Shown: positions 10,712 through 20,507 of the stretch, in pieces
How the letters are laid out: every line of letters begins with the position of its first letter
How positions within the stretch are numbered: position 1 is the first letter of the stretch
Assembly: GCA_003427395.1 (NCBI GenBank)
Contig: BFEA01000033.1
Coordinates: 4,718,384 to 4,755,411, forward strand
Length of the DNA: 37,028 nucleotides
Origin: Chara braunii
Lineage: Eukaryota > Streptophyta > Charophyceae > Charales > Characeae
Reading direction: 5' to 3'
Program-made: the position numbers and the translations under genes
The notes under the pieces: generated by a model
The model's database searches: none
Seen by the model: the letters and a program-made list of their open reading frames with translations, nothing else
Told to the model about the DNA's origin: nothing

Positions 10712-11252
10712 ACTCTCACTCACGCGTGAGCGCGCGCGCGTCCGTAACTGGGTGCCAAAAGTGCCAGGTTCGGGGCTCCAAACTGATACTGTCCGTTCCA
10801 AAAGCAACAGACGCATGAAAGATGTCGTTGTCAAGAAATAATAAAAAAAATCTAAGAAGAAACACCTAAAAAAAATCTAAAACAAATTTGAAAACAAATC
10901 TAAAAACTAAAAAAAATAAAAGAAACAAACTGACCTGCTGCCCTATGAAAACGGGCAGCATACTCATCTCATCAGGGCAGATGCCCTGTCCGAAACGAAC
11001 GGGTGTTCTATCGATGGACACTAAAAAAAAGAAACAGAGAAAAAAAATTCTAAGCAAATCTAATAAAAATCTAAAACAAAAATCTAACGAAAACCTAAAG
11101 AAAACGAGAGAAAAACAAAAACAGAAACAAAAGAACAACCTTTACCTTGCTGCCGAATGGTCGTCCGTTTTCACGGGCACCTGCACTATTTGTGGGTATA
11201 CTAAGTCCCCATTACTTCCCGCTGCGCCATTTGGCACTGCATCAATTTAATC

Positions 11253-11486
11253 TTTTTTTTTTTTTTTTTTTTTCGATTTATGCGTTTTTTCCTTGAAAGC
11301 GCAAGGGCCATGCTCTGAGGGGCTGATCTCAACCGCGTGATCCTGAGATCGCACGGCCGAGATCGGCCGCATCACTAGGCACCAGCTCAAAAAGGAGCTA
11401 GCCCGGTAATAGCAGTTCTCAGATTCGATCCTAGTGTCTGCTGGGTGACATTCCTGCATTGTAACCTACCGGGCTAGCTCCTACCA
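11253..11486 (-). mobile_element. tRNA-derived SINE candidate
   Basis: On the minus strand a body of about 210 bp ends in a 21-nt A tail (T run 11253-11273). Near its 5' end are a box A-like TAGCCCGGTAGG (11465-11476) and a box B match GATCGAATC (11422-11430, GWTCRANNC), spaced as in an internal RNA polymerase III promoter. A perfect 16-bp inverted repeat (11393-11408 and 11467-11482) encloses the B box. No target-site duplication was found. Confidence is limited because only one copy is seen in the window. Confidence 0.45.
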
Positions 11487-12055
11487 CAGGAGCCATACCC
11501 GCAACCATTCTATATGAAAGGTTGCGGCCCAGTAGGCCGCCACTCTCAGGTCTAGGCAGGCTTAGCCCTACCTCACCGTTTCAAAGTCAGCACCCCGCCA
11601 TCTCACCGGCTGGGGTTTAGCCCGATAGGCCCGATAAGCCACCTTCAGCCGAGAGTCCGTCGTCGGGCCTCGACACGGAGTCAAATCCCGTGGCCCAAGA
11701 AGAAAATAGGCTTCCTATTTCCGTCGCGCCACGGCCCTATACCCGGCTCGATCGTTCTCTTTAGCCTACTTAGGCTCTGAATCGTGCGGCTTAGCAGTCG
11801 CGCATCATTATTTTAGGTAGAATAGGTCTAACCTTAGCGTTCCCATGTCCGCACGCTTCTGAGGCTTCGACATCGCCATTCACATCCGTTATCCCGGACG
11901 CCATACACGTTCGGACTAAAGCTCGAAAACTTTTAGTTTCTCAGTCGTAGGTCAGGTCTGAATAAACTTTTGGCAATCATCAGTCTCATAAAGTCCTTCA
12001 ACTTAACGAAAGAGTCGGACAGCTTTCGACGTTGAAAAACCCCGATAAATACTCT
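11487..12055. other. Intergenic, possible retroelement flank
   Basis: GC-rich sequence with recurrent words GGCTTAG, TAGCCT, GGCCC and CCGATAGGCCCGATAAGCC. No reading frame of note and no primer-binding site equivalent to the one at 6638-6655 occurs beside the LTR-like terminus at 12056, so the second LTR-like copy appears to stand alone or to be rearranged. Confidence 0.35.
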
Positions 12056-13047
12056 TGTCAGGGTATTTGCCCCGACAGCGGGAGCCCTCCCGGTCGTGTC
12101 ACGGAGAAGTTAAATGAAAATTAAACAAGAGACAACTCGGGGACGGCGCATAATTAACACTACGAACCGTCGAGGCGGGTGTGGTCGTGTCGTTCTTTCG
12201 CCGCTCTAGTCGGGTACGCCAGCTGTACATCCCGCGGTCCTCTACGACAGGATAGGTTCCCGCTGGGCATAAGCTTGCTACCCTAAGGGGGTGTCACCAC
12301 CCTTAGGGGCGTATCCCTACCGAGCTACCGACCCACGTGCAAAAGTTTTTACATGCGGTCAACCGAGGGCGTTTGCTCCTTTCCTGTAGTATAGGTACGC
12401 GCGGTTAAAACGCCTATTGAACCCGGACGTCGTTCGTTCTTTAGGTCGCTGATCTCCTAAGTACGAAGTGTAGGCCGATCGACAAGGATGATCTCAACCA
12501 AACGTGAAACTTCTTTGTCCCTTCAAACACGAGTCAAAAGAAAGTTATAACAATCATACATGGTTATACCAAAAGAAACTGTACTTAGTCGATAAGAATG
12601 TATATCCCATCTTCAATGATAATCGAAATAATCAAAATCATCATTAGATACACAAGATCAAAATAATATTCGAGCATCTCAGGGCGAACTCCACAAAAAT
12701 CGTACAACCGCCAACGAGGAGTTGACTTTCGACAATAATATAAATGCAGCCAATACAGTAGTCGGATAACCTTAGTTTTGACTTGATGAGATGCGCTGCT
12801 AAAGTTATTCATTCTAACCCACCGCCGATTTAAGATTAAACCCACATATCCGACTTCATATGTTTTATAATCTTTTTGGGTGACGGGCTGCTTTGTGGAT
12901 GATTCTTGATCAAGTGCATTGCTTGAAGTGTTGCATGTCTCACGCTCTAGGAAGTGGTCTGGGGTACTCCTCCTCACCCGAGCACAAGACTCGGATCTCA
13001 GAAGTCGGGCCCTCTCCACCGAATCGGCAAAGTAACCCCCCGTAGAA
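12056..13047 (-). repeat. LTR-like segment L2
   Basis: Paralogue of 6658-7737, beginning TGTCAGGGTATTTG and sharing the GCGGGAGCCCTCCC block from about 12076. Orientation is the same as L1. It has no adjacent primer site or Gag, so it looks like a solo or orphan LTR portion. A minus-strand frame (12585-13055, 156 codons) overlaps it; only its first third has a counterpart in L1 and it shows no known domain. Confidence 0.6.
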
Positions 13048-14089
13048 CGGTCCACTTTGGATCGATAACAGAGTCGGCTCCTAAAGCAACGAACTCCCGC
13101 CCCAGATACTTCATTTAGAGAGAGGATGTATTCACTCTAAGTAACTTTCAATTATTCTTATCTCTACTAAGTTCAGGGTTACTTGGACAAAAAGAAGACA
13201 AAGGAGATAAAGAATGAGAATCATTTCAACAGGTACAGACAGATAAGGTCATTCGGGATAGAACAGGTAATCATCAGGAAAACAATAAGTCAATTTGACC
13301 TTATCTGCTTTATTTGATTCGAATTCGTTGTACGGTGTGCATAAAATTGACATTTTTCAAAACAACCAGCCCTTCTTGGCATGCAGGCAGGTGAGAAGTC
13401 AAAAGAAAACAACCCTTTTCTATTTTTTTAAATAGGCATAATCAATCTCCTTTGCAAGCATCCTTCTACCTACCTGCACATACAAAAACAACCACAGACC
13501 CAGAAAATCCAGCAACCCATATTCCCGTCAGATCCCACTTTTCACATGCATGACCACACACGCTTTACTCAACCTTTTCTTTTAAAATGCTCAAAACAAA
13601 CAAGGTCAAACAAAGTGTGGGTTCAAAAAGGTGTGAAAAGGAATCTGAGTCAATCAACTGACCGACTTTGAGTGAAGTGGTGCCGAACGCGCTCTGGCTT
13701 GCTAAAAAAAGTCAAGAAATAATATGCTTGTCGTCAAAGAAAGCTTCAAGCCAACTGTTTGTCCTAATCTGTTCCCCACTAGCAAGTCCCACACGCGGTA
13801 GTCCCAGATTCGATGACGGCAAGTCGTACGAGTCCTAAAAAAATTGTGGGTTCCAAGACAGCCCCAACTGGTCCCACGTCTATCCCAACCGGTCCCAAGT
13901 GGTCCCTGATGATTCTACGCCACGAACATTCGCTCCTCACACATATTTCATAGTGTCGCGTTCGCCACCTGCCACCACGTCTCATTGCCGTCACCGTACA
14001 CTCCAACTCTGGTTGTACAACCTCATCAAACAAAACAGACGCCGCGCCGTAGAAAAAACCTCGGTCGCTGCCGTGCCGTAAATCCCTGT

Positions 14090-14430
14090 TGTCGTGTCGC
14101 TAATCCATCAACATTTCCACACCAAAGAAAAAACAAGTATCGCCTCGCCACTAATTCGGCAGCATCTCTCCACCAAAAAAATTCAAGTGTTGCCGCACCA
14201 CAAATCCGGCAGCACTTCCCCGCTAAAAGAAAAATCAAGTGTCGCCGCACCACAAATCCGGCAGCAGTTCCCCGCCAAAAGACAGATCAAATGTCGTCGT
14301 GCCACAAATCCGGCAGCACTTCCCCGCCAAAAGAAAATCAAGCGCCGCCACGCCATAAATCTGGCAGCACTTCCCCGCCAAAAAGAAAGATCAAGTACTG
14401 CCAATCGAACAACACCTCCCCCTTGAAACA
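14090..14430. repeat. 52-bp minisatellite in Rc
   Basis: About seven tandem units contain CCGGCAGCACTTCCCCGCC, then AAAAGAAAAATCAAGTG and CGCCGCACCACAAAT. The unit period is 51-52 bp. It mirrors the array at 3400-3740 in inverted orientation. Confidence 0.85.
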
Positions 14431-15227
14431 AACGAGTGTTGTCGAGCCAACACTCCGACGACACAATCCTACTGAAAAAATGCAGCGTCGACGCGACGGT
14501 ACTTCGCCGGCACAACTCCACTAAAACGGAGATGCGACCTACTACATTGCCGCAAACTGGCTCAGGGCCCTGGCTCCACCTAAAGCAACATCGCCTCTTC
14601 TCTACTCCCCAGCTCCTCCAACTTGTTCTCCAACTTGCAGACCTCCTCCAACTTGCTTTTCCAAGCCCTCTTTCAGCAGACCTCCAACACTCCTCCAGCT
14701 TCCTCACGGCTGCCTCAAAGCTCCTTCAAGGATCACTGTATACCCCTGACCTCATGCTAGGCCACCGCTTCAGTGTGCCTCTACCTGGGCTAGCCCCTCT
14801 TGATATAGTCATGGAGGAGAGAAACCCGCGTTGCTTTAGTTATGGGTTCATGTCTTTCTTTCTCCATTTCACCTTTTGCTGTTAAGTCCGGAAATCGCTT
14901 TGTGATTGCCACTTGATTGCCACTTGTCATCTTTTGTTTACTTCCACCGTTGAAATCCGGAAGCTCAAGTTGTTGTAGCTGCGTACTGACAACCATAACT
15001 TTCATTTTTTAGATCTGGTTTGCCTCATGTATAAATACACAGCTCTTTGCAAGACTATGCATACCATGGTGATGGCTTCAAGCAGCCTCACCAAGCTTTG
15101 GAGCAGTGGTCCAAAGCTGCCTCTCTTTCAAAATTTGAGGCTGGCTTACTAGTCTCTATGGAGTCGAACCTTCAATTGGTCCTTCCATGACCTCAATTCA
15201 AGGAAGAATGGCCACGACTATGCTCCT

Positions 15228-15236
15228 CATATATAA
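15228..15236 (+). promoter_or_regulatory. TATA-like box in Rc
   Basis: CATATATAAAG lies in a conserved part of the long repeat; the inverted copy in Ra (near 2606-2614) keeps the corresponding T/A core. If the repeat is an LTR this could be a promoter in the plus sense of Rc, which would be antisense to the Gag-bearing element. Functional status is unknown. Confidence 0.3.
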
Positions 15237-15610
15237 AGAATCAGCAGCCAATGACTGCTGCTAATTTTCCTGGCAGCCTTTTCCTTGCCTGGCTCCCGTT
15301 CTGACAGGTGCTAGCTAAATACTGAGGCTGGGAGGGGAACAATTAACTCGTGATATTCACGAATTCAAGTCTCGACAGTCTAAGAGGGGGTTCGAAAAGT
15401 AGCCCATCTTTGCTGATTTTTAATAAACAATTCGTTCAACAAAAACTTCTTAAAAAAATCACACATGTAGGCTAGGTGCCCTCCTACCCCTAGAAAAAAA
15501 TCAAGAGTAAACGAAAATCATTTCGGCCATGAAAACAATATTGGCGCGAAGTGAAAAATCTGAGTTTTTCAAAATTCTGATCGCGGGTCCTCTTTTGTTT
15601 TTCTTTGTGA

Positions 15611-15648
15611 TTTTTTTATTTTTTATTTTTTATTTTTTATTTTTTATG
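15611..15648. repeat. (TTTTTTA)n microsatellite
   Basis: Five heptamer units of TTTTTTA or ATTTTTT. The corresponding position in Ra is a pure 24-nt A run in the opposite orientation. It is not a canonical telomere repeat. Confidence 0.9.
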
Positions 15649-15945
15649 CTAGCCTCAGCAAATGGTCACTACATCCTCGCGGCCCATTAGTACAATATCA
15701 AACTGTCTAAATACAGACTCAACATCGAATCCACCGGCAAACATGAAAACACAATCATTCTCCCTTCTTCCCATACCCATTTGAAATACATACTCAAAAT
15801 GAAATCCAAAAGCAGCAAGCCGCCTTCACTCCTTTTAGGGGCAACAACGGAAATGCACCTCCTCCTAAAACATGGGGAGGCACATTACCTCGTGCTTTCA
15901 CTCGTGGTACCATCTTTCCCAAGTCCAGGGGGCTGGGGAGCTGGC

Positions 15946-16552
15946 CTAAAAACAGAAAAAGAAAAAAATAGAAATAAAAATTTGCACTCCTCTAAAAACA
16001 GGTGCCCAACGAGCCTCTCATCCTGTGGCCAGCAGACTCAATCTGTTTGAGCCTGCAGGTAGGTCGGGCCCCTAACCCAACGGTTAGGCCTCAAACCTAT
16101 GGCCAGACTTCCCGCCCCCACTAATCCATCGTCGGCCTCGAGCTCGGTTGTGGCGTAGTGCTAGGACCGGTTTAAGTCTCCCTCCCCCATCTGTGGCTCG
16201 AACGGGTGCATGCTCTGATAGGCTAGAGCATCGACGTCCAGACCGCTAGATGTAGAGTTGAAGTCCTGCAAGCATACATGCAAAAAAATTAAAAATTAAA
16301 AAATAGGCAACCTTTTTTTCTCTATGTTGAGGTCGTGAACCAAACGGGGCCATTATTTTTTTGACCACCCAGGCTGTAAATCCCGCGGTTGGTGCTATTA
16401 GGTAGGACGTTTCTAGATTTAGTACTCCACTAGTTGCATGTCGTTACAGCCCCTTGGCAAAAATGAAGTATCGCCAATTATCGCCGCCATTTCTGAATGC
16501 CACAAGCGTCCAGACTTAGATTTATAAAGTTTAGCCTCGCAGTCAGTGGTGC
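15946..16552. other. Intergenic, nothing recognised
   Basis: A-rich tail of Rc to about 15990, then GC-rich sequence to 16270 with words such as GGTTAGGCCTCAAACCTATGGCC, and an A-rich patch at 16283-16306. The GC-rich part plus A-rich end is vaguely SINE-like, but no paired A and B boxes are convincing. Confidence 0.3.
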
Positions 16553-16644
16553 GGTCAGAATAACTTTTAGGCGGACGCGTCATTTTCAACAGTTCTGCGG
16601 TTGGAATAACTTTTAGGCGGATGCGTCATTTTTAACACTCTCAT
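16553..16644. repeat. 46-bp tandem duplication
   Basis: GAATAACTTTTAGGCGGA followed by CGCGTCATTTT or TGCGTCATTTT occurs at 16558 and again at 16604. The two copies are about 90 percent identical by eye. Confidence 0.85.
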
Positions 16645-16852
16645 TCTGGGGCCGTCATGTCAAACACAATAATACTCTGCTCAGAAGGATTTGGCGCGTC
16701 GAAGAACAACAGTCTTCCGGAAGAAACATCCTATACATCGGAAAGGGCACATGCAGGGCGAAAACGGGAACACGAGACTGTTTTCCGATACGTTGTTTTA
16801 GCTTGTCATGCACATAACACAGCATGCATTGTTGGACCAATGCTTAGAAATT

Positions 16853-16962
16853 CAAGCGAGATATGTCAAATCCACAGTATTAGCAGAAAATCCCAATGGA
16901 CGACATGCAAGCGAGATATGTGAAATCCACAGTATTAGCAGAAAGGCTCATTAGACGAGATT
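16853..16962. repeat. 55-bp tandem duplication
   Basis: CAAGCGAGATATGT followed by AAATCCACAGTATTAGCAGAA starts at 16853 and 16908. The second half of each unit is more divergent (GGACGACATG versus AGACGAGATTCATG). Confidence 0.85.
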
Positions 16963-17307
16963 CATGCGTTCGTTGGCTATCGAAATATATGATGAGGACA
17001 ACAATTAGACACTGTACACTTCTCACTCAATGCAAAGTCCATGATGATGTAGTCTAAACAAATGAAAACGCGGCAATGGTTCTATGTTCATGGCACCACG
17101 AGAAAAAAAGGTTTTCAACAGCAGACGGAATGTAGCGCAAAACAGAGCGCTTTCAAAGTATTGACAATGGAAGCATCGCACAAGCAGAAGAACCGAATAA
17201 CGTATAGTCTGGACAATGGGAGCTACGACCACGACAGGAACGAAAAATTGCGAAAAGCATCTAATGACGAAAAACATCTAACGACGACCGGGAACGACGA
17301 AGAACAT

Positions 17308-17686
17308 CTAACGACGACGGGAAACTCTTCCGCCGTTGTACCCATCCAATATGCTAAATGTCGATCCAAAGGTTAGATATTGTGGATCCTGAGCGGTGTT
17401 CGTTTCAGCAAACACTGAAATGTATTCCATGCGTACGAAGCCAGAGTTTCCGACGAGAGAACTGCCTATAGCATCCCGAATAGAGGCCACTTTTGTCTCA
17501 ACCTCGCGCCATGCGCCGACGTCGTCCACCTTGCCACCGACGACGATATCCAATTTCCCATCGACTTCTCTTTGAACTAAACTCATATCCCTTCCAGGCA
17601 TAAACAACTCATTCCTCACATGCACAACAACGTCAATCAGGTTCCTAGTCCTGTTCGAACATGCAATGAAGAGAACCCTACAAAAG
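17308..17686 (-). CDS. Candidate exon of unrecognised protein
   Basis: A minus-strand frame (open 17757-17308) becomes protein-like after an acceptor-like CTTTTGTAG at about 17680. It includes NLIDVVVHVRNELFMPGRD, then KLDIVVGGKVDDVGAWREVE and FVRMEYISVFAETNTAQ. Composition is balanced, without low-complexity bias. No domain was recognised. Upstream on the same strand lie two further candidate exons, so this may be the 3' exon of one gene. Part of it (17260-17330) overlaps small GACGACG repeats, which weakens the case for the last residues. Confidence 0.3.
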
Positions 17687-17843
17687 GTGAAGTATCCCAG
17701 ACGCAATCTGACACAGCAATCTGACACTGCTCGAGGCGACAGACAAGGAGATCGCAAAGGATACTAATCGAGGAACTGTGAATGCCGCGCACAGTCGAGT
17801 AACTCCTGCTTCATCACACAACACCATATGCGCGGCGAGGCAG

Positions 17844-18208
17844 TCATGTATAGTCTAGAACACCGTGAAGGCGGTTCAGTTTCAACTCCGTACACAACTG
17901 ATGCAAATGAACGGGACCTAGCATATCGGATGGCACAGGAATACAACTTCCAAATTCCAGCATGTTGGCGAACTTATAGTCGTCTGCCCACAGGCACTTC
18001 ATTATCATGTTCTCCCATTGATACTCTTCCCAGGAGTCCAAAGGTTCATCGATAAACAGGACGACCGTCATCCAAGGATCAGAATCAACGTCCGCTATAC
18101 TCACGCCGGCGATTGTTGTGCGCTCTCGACATCGGCGGACGTGCAGCGCACAAGGTGGGAAAGGGTGTGCCTTTCGCTCACGCCAAACTACAGGGGTTAT
18201 CTAGTGAG
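17844..18208 (-). CDS. Candidate exon of unrecognised protein
   Basis: The minus frame is open from just after an acceptor-like TCTCTCACTAG (about 18209) to a stop at 17844. It contains DVDSDPWMTVVLFIDEPLDS, WEEYQWENMIMKCLWADDYK and FANMLEFGSCIPVPSDMLG. These runs have a globular-protein composition unlike the repeats around them. There is no start codon at its beginning, so it would need splicing. Function is unknown. Confidence 0.3.
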
Positions 18209-18420
18209 AGATGTTCATCGCGACAACGAAGCGCCCTGCACGACACAAGTGCAGCAATCAACAACAGTACAAGGCCGGCGCAGAAGAGAACAATTATCCT
18301 CGTCCTCACAATGCAAACAACAACTTGAAGCTCACACGAAATTGCAGTGCACTTGCCGACCATGCGGACAGTCGACAACTTCCTGCACACGACAGACATA
18401 GCCAAGGGCTGAAAAATCAC
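18178..18420 (-). CDS. Candidate membrane-anchored N-terminal exon
   Basis: The minus frame has an internal ATG at 18397-18399 beginning MSVVCRKLSTVRMVG. It contains a hydrophobic stretch, RIIVLFCAGLVLLLIAALVS, long enough for a transmembrane helix or signal anchor. An acceptor-like TGATTTTTCAG lies just upstream. It could be the first coding exon of a gene continuing into 17844-18208 and 17308-17686, but the frames do not join without splicing and no junction is proven. It could equally be a chance open frame. Confidence 0.25.
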   Translation of the reverse strand: MIFQPLAMSVVCRKLSTVRMVGKCTAISCELQVVVCIVRTRIIVLFCAGLVLLLIAALVSCRALRCRDEHLSLDNPCSLA

Positions 18421-18507
18421 AAAGATGAATCTGGTATCAACCTAAGGCACCGTTGACAGAGGTAACGAACCACTTGCACGTAGATGGCTTTGTTTAATCA
18501 TGTCGTC

Positions 18508-19900
18508 AGTTGTCGTATTCAACACGACTGTCGTCGCTCCCCGACAGTATCCGGTAGCGGACTACTTGGTTCAACATGTCGTGGGTATCGTCGTAAGCGA
18601 CGGTTGTCGGGTTTATCACGATGACCGAAACTGCACACGCAAACACGACTCTGGCGGCCGATTGTTGTGCTTAACACGATGACCAAGATGTTAGCTGCCT
18701 GCGGGCATTACACTTTTGTGCGGCGGCTGTGGGCATCACATCCAAGTCCACTAGCCCGCATCTTCGAGACCGATAATGACTTGCGGAGACCGCTGTCTCC
18801 GTCACGGTCGTCGTGTCAAACACGACAAACCGCCGCTGGTGTGGCTTCGTCGTCTCGCAGCTCAAGGGCAACACACCCGCCTATGCCATGACCACAACTA
18901 CACAACACATCGTGGCCGGATGGTCGTGTCGAACTCGACAACCACAACGCCTTGCTTCGGGCGTTAGACGTTGGGGATGGTTGTCGTGTTGAACACAACA
19001 ACCAACGACAGTGCAGTACTTACACTGGTTTGTCGTGTTGAACACGACAACCGGCCACAGACTTCTGATTCCCAAGAGTCGTCGTCATTCAGGATGTTCA
19101 ATCGTTGAAGCATTGTCTATGCCGAAACGTAAAGTCGGCCATACGACACCGTGGGGCTGGAGACGACAACCACAGCTCCTTGCACTGCCATCAAACGTCT
19201 GTGACAAAGCCAGTCCAACACTGGTGCTCGCATACCGACGCCTCATGCCTGCGATAAGTCGTCGTTGCTGTCATGTTCGACACGATTGTCGTGTTAAACA
19301 TGACAACCACAGCGGCTTGCTGCAGGCATTAGACATTTGTGTGAGGTTGTCGTGTTGAACACGACAACCAGCGCCAGTGCAATATTGGCGCTGGACCTCA
19401 GACGTCTCATGCCAGCGCCTGGCCGCCGTGGTTGTCGTGTTCGACACAATGATTTGGCTTTGAGTTGTTGTATAGTCGTCGGCATTAAATATCCATTTCC
19501 ACACGATCGTCTTCTTCGGCACGATCGTGTTGAAATGGATACCTTCTGAAACCTCCACAACACCACGGGGTCTGGTCGTCACGTCTAACACGACAACCAA
19601 AACGTCTTTCCTTGACCATGGGATGTTCGCCGGAAGTTGCCGTGTTGAACACGACAACCAGCGCCAGTGACTGTGCTGGCTCTAGTTATCGTGTTAAACA
19701 CGACGACCACCCACATACATGATCGCTTGCCAGCGGCCCCCAGGCATGATTGTCATGTTCAACATACTCCAGCCGTTAGACCATTATGTTGGACACGACC
19801 GTCAAGGCGTTTTGTTGTTGAGTCCAACTCGCTTGAATCTGCTTTATCATGCGTTTGTCGTATTCGACACGATAACTGCTGCGCCAAAAGTGCCACGTGT
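18508..19900. repeat. Field of dispersed 25-bp palindromes, part 1
   Basis: About eighteen copies of an imperfect palindrome with arms GGTTGTCGTGTT and AACACGACAACC around one variable centre base. A perfect copy lies at 19345-19369; near-perfect copies lie at 18979-19003, 19029-19052, about 19287-19310 and 19635-19659. Spacing is about 48-130 bp. Spacers are mostly diverged but share words, for example AGCGCCAGTG after the copies at 19345 and 19635, and GGCATTAGAC or GGCGTTAGAC. Overlapping short frames on both strands (VVFNTTT, CRVRHDD, SCSTRQ) are translations of the motif, not genes. Confidence 0.85.
19368..19394. repeat. Secondary hairpin in palindrome spacer
   Basis: CCAGCGCCA and TTGGCGCTGG are separated by about 8 nt directly after the perfect palindrome at 19345-19369. 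The spacers therefore also carry dyad symmetry. Confidence 0.7.
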
Positions 19901-20250
19901 CAGTCCCTAGTTGGAAATCGAGAATTGGGAGAGATTCTCACCGTTCAGCGTCTCCCTTCAGTTCCGATGGTCCACTCCAAACGTACTCGACGCCTTCGGA
20001 CTGCACCTCGATATCTCGATTCGTATCAGATGTCGTGCAATGAGTGACTCCACTCCCGACGAAATGCACTAATGTTCAGCTGTATTCTACGACAAGATTA
20101 GAGAGTGATGGCAAGAGAAGAAAGTGGAGGAGGAGGAATGTAGTCCGATGTATGGACGCGATGGCGGTGACGTGCGCAGAGAGCGTGCTGTCTTCTGCGA
20201 CGCGACAAGAGACTGAAAGGGATAATGCCGAAGGAGGCTGCCCTATGCTG

Positions 20251-20258
20251 CTTATATA
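20251..20258 (-). promoter_or_regulatory. TATA-like box, copy 1
   Basis: On the minus strand the sequence reads CCCAGTATATAAGCAGCATA. It lies in a block repeated at 20296 and 20499, suggesting duplicated core promoters pointing toward lower coordinates. The downstream minus strand is CT-rich (20100-20130), as in many plant 5' leaders. Confidence 0.35.
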
Positions 20259-20295
20259 CTGGGACGCTAATGCCGGAGGAGGGGTCCCACTGCTA

Positions 20296-20303
20296 CTTCT
20301 ATA
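20296..20303 (-). promoter_or_regulatory. TATA-like box, copy 2 (TATAGAAG)
   Basis: The minus strand reads CCCTAGTATAGAAGTAGCAG, a one-base-degraded version of copy 1. It is followed by GTGGGACCCC, matching GTGGGCCC after copy 3. Confidence 0.3.
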
Positions 20304-20498
20304 CTAGGGCGCCTGAATGGTCCCTCTAAGTGACAGTCGTCCGATCGAGTCGATCCGACAGTCGATGGCTCTGTGGCGGACTGCTAGGACGGTCGGTTGC
20401 TTTTCGCTGGCCTCCGCACCGTCGTTGATTTGCGCTATGGCCAGGCTCTGTGCGACAGTAAAAATGAAACGGCGAAATAGAGGACAGGGCCCACTCCT

Positions 20499-20507
20499 CT
20501 TTATATA
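20499..20507 (-). promoter_or_regulatory. TATA-like box, copy 3 (TATATAAAG)
   Basis: A canonical TATATAAAG sits in GCAGTATATAAAGAGGAG on the minus strand. Homology with copy 2 extends about 90 bp upstream (minus sense), through a GTCGGATCGA or GTCGGATCGAATC block near 20355 and 20555, so a promoter-sized unit was duplicated. Confidence 0.35.

Larger units (their letters stand above)
10195..11185 (-). other. GC-rich hairpin modules in A-rich DNA; possible decayed spliced gene on minus strand
   Basis: Short GC-rich blocks alternate with A-rich tracts. Read on the minus strand, the blocks end in splice-donor-like sequence: CAACAG|GTAAGT (near 10469), GCAGCAG|GTCAGT (near 10935) and CAGCAAG|GTAAAG (near 11150). 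Each is followed by a T-rich tract with a TTCTTAG or TTTTTAG acceptor. An 86-nt candidate exon lies between the T-rich tracts at about 10935-11020. The predicted peptides share a PVRF-type word (APVRFQ, ATVRFE, TPVRFG). Alternatively these are only small repeated hairpins. Function is unknown. Confidence 0.3.
13048..15945 (+). repeat. Long repeat copy Rc
   Basis: This is the best-preserved plus-strand copy of the repeat shared with Ra (inverted) and Rb. It contains in order: GGCTCCTAAAGCAACGAAC, an AT-rich block, GGCATGCAGGCAGGTGAG (the empty site of the Ra insertion), the GGTCCC block, the 52-bp minisatellite, a CTCCAACTTG-rich segment, a canonical TATATAAAG at 15228-15236, a (TTTTTTA)n tract, and the terminal GGTACCATCTTTCCCAA before an A-rich tail. 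The plus frame 14436-14885 and the minus frame 14183-14707 fall largely in repeats and are not called genes. Confidence 0.85.

Noticed and set aside
10317-10841. Ser-Leu or Glu-Arg repeat frames across the CT microsatellite
   Set aside because: Low-complexity translation through a dinucleotide repeat and an assembly gap.
11300-11400. Hammerhead-type ribozyme core
   Set aside because: Hairpins are present but the CTGATGA and GAAA core elements are not found in the required order.
15611-15648. (TTTTTTA)n as an interstitial telomere repeat
   Set aside because: The unit lacks the GGG of plant telomere repeats and corresponds to a homopolymer slot in the paralogue.
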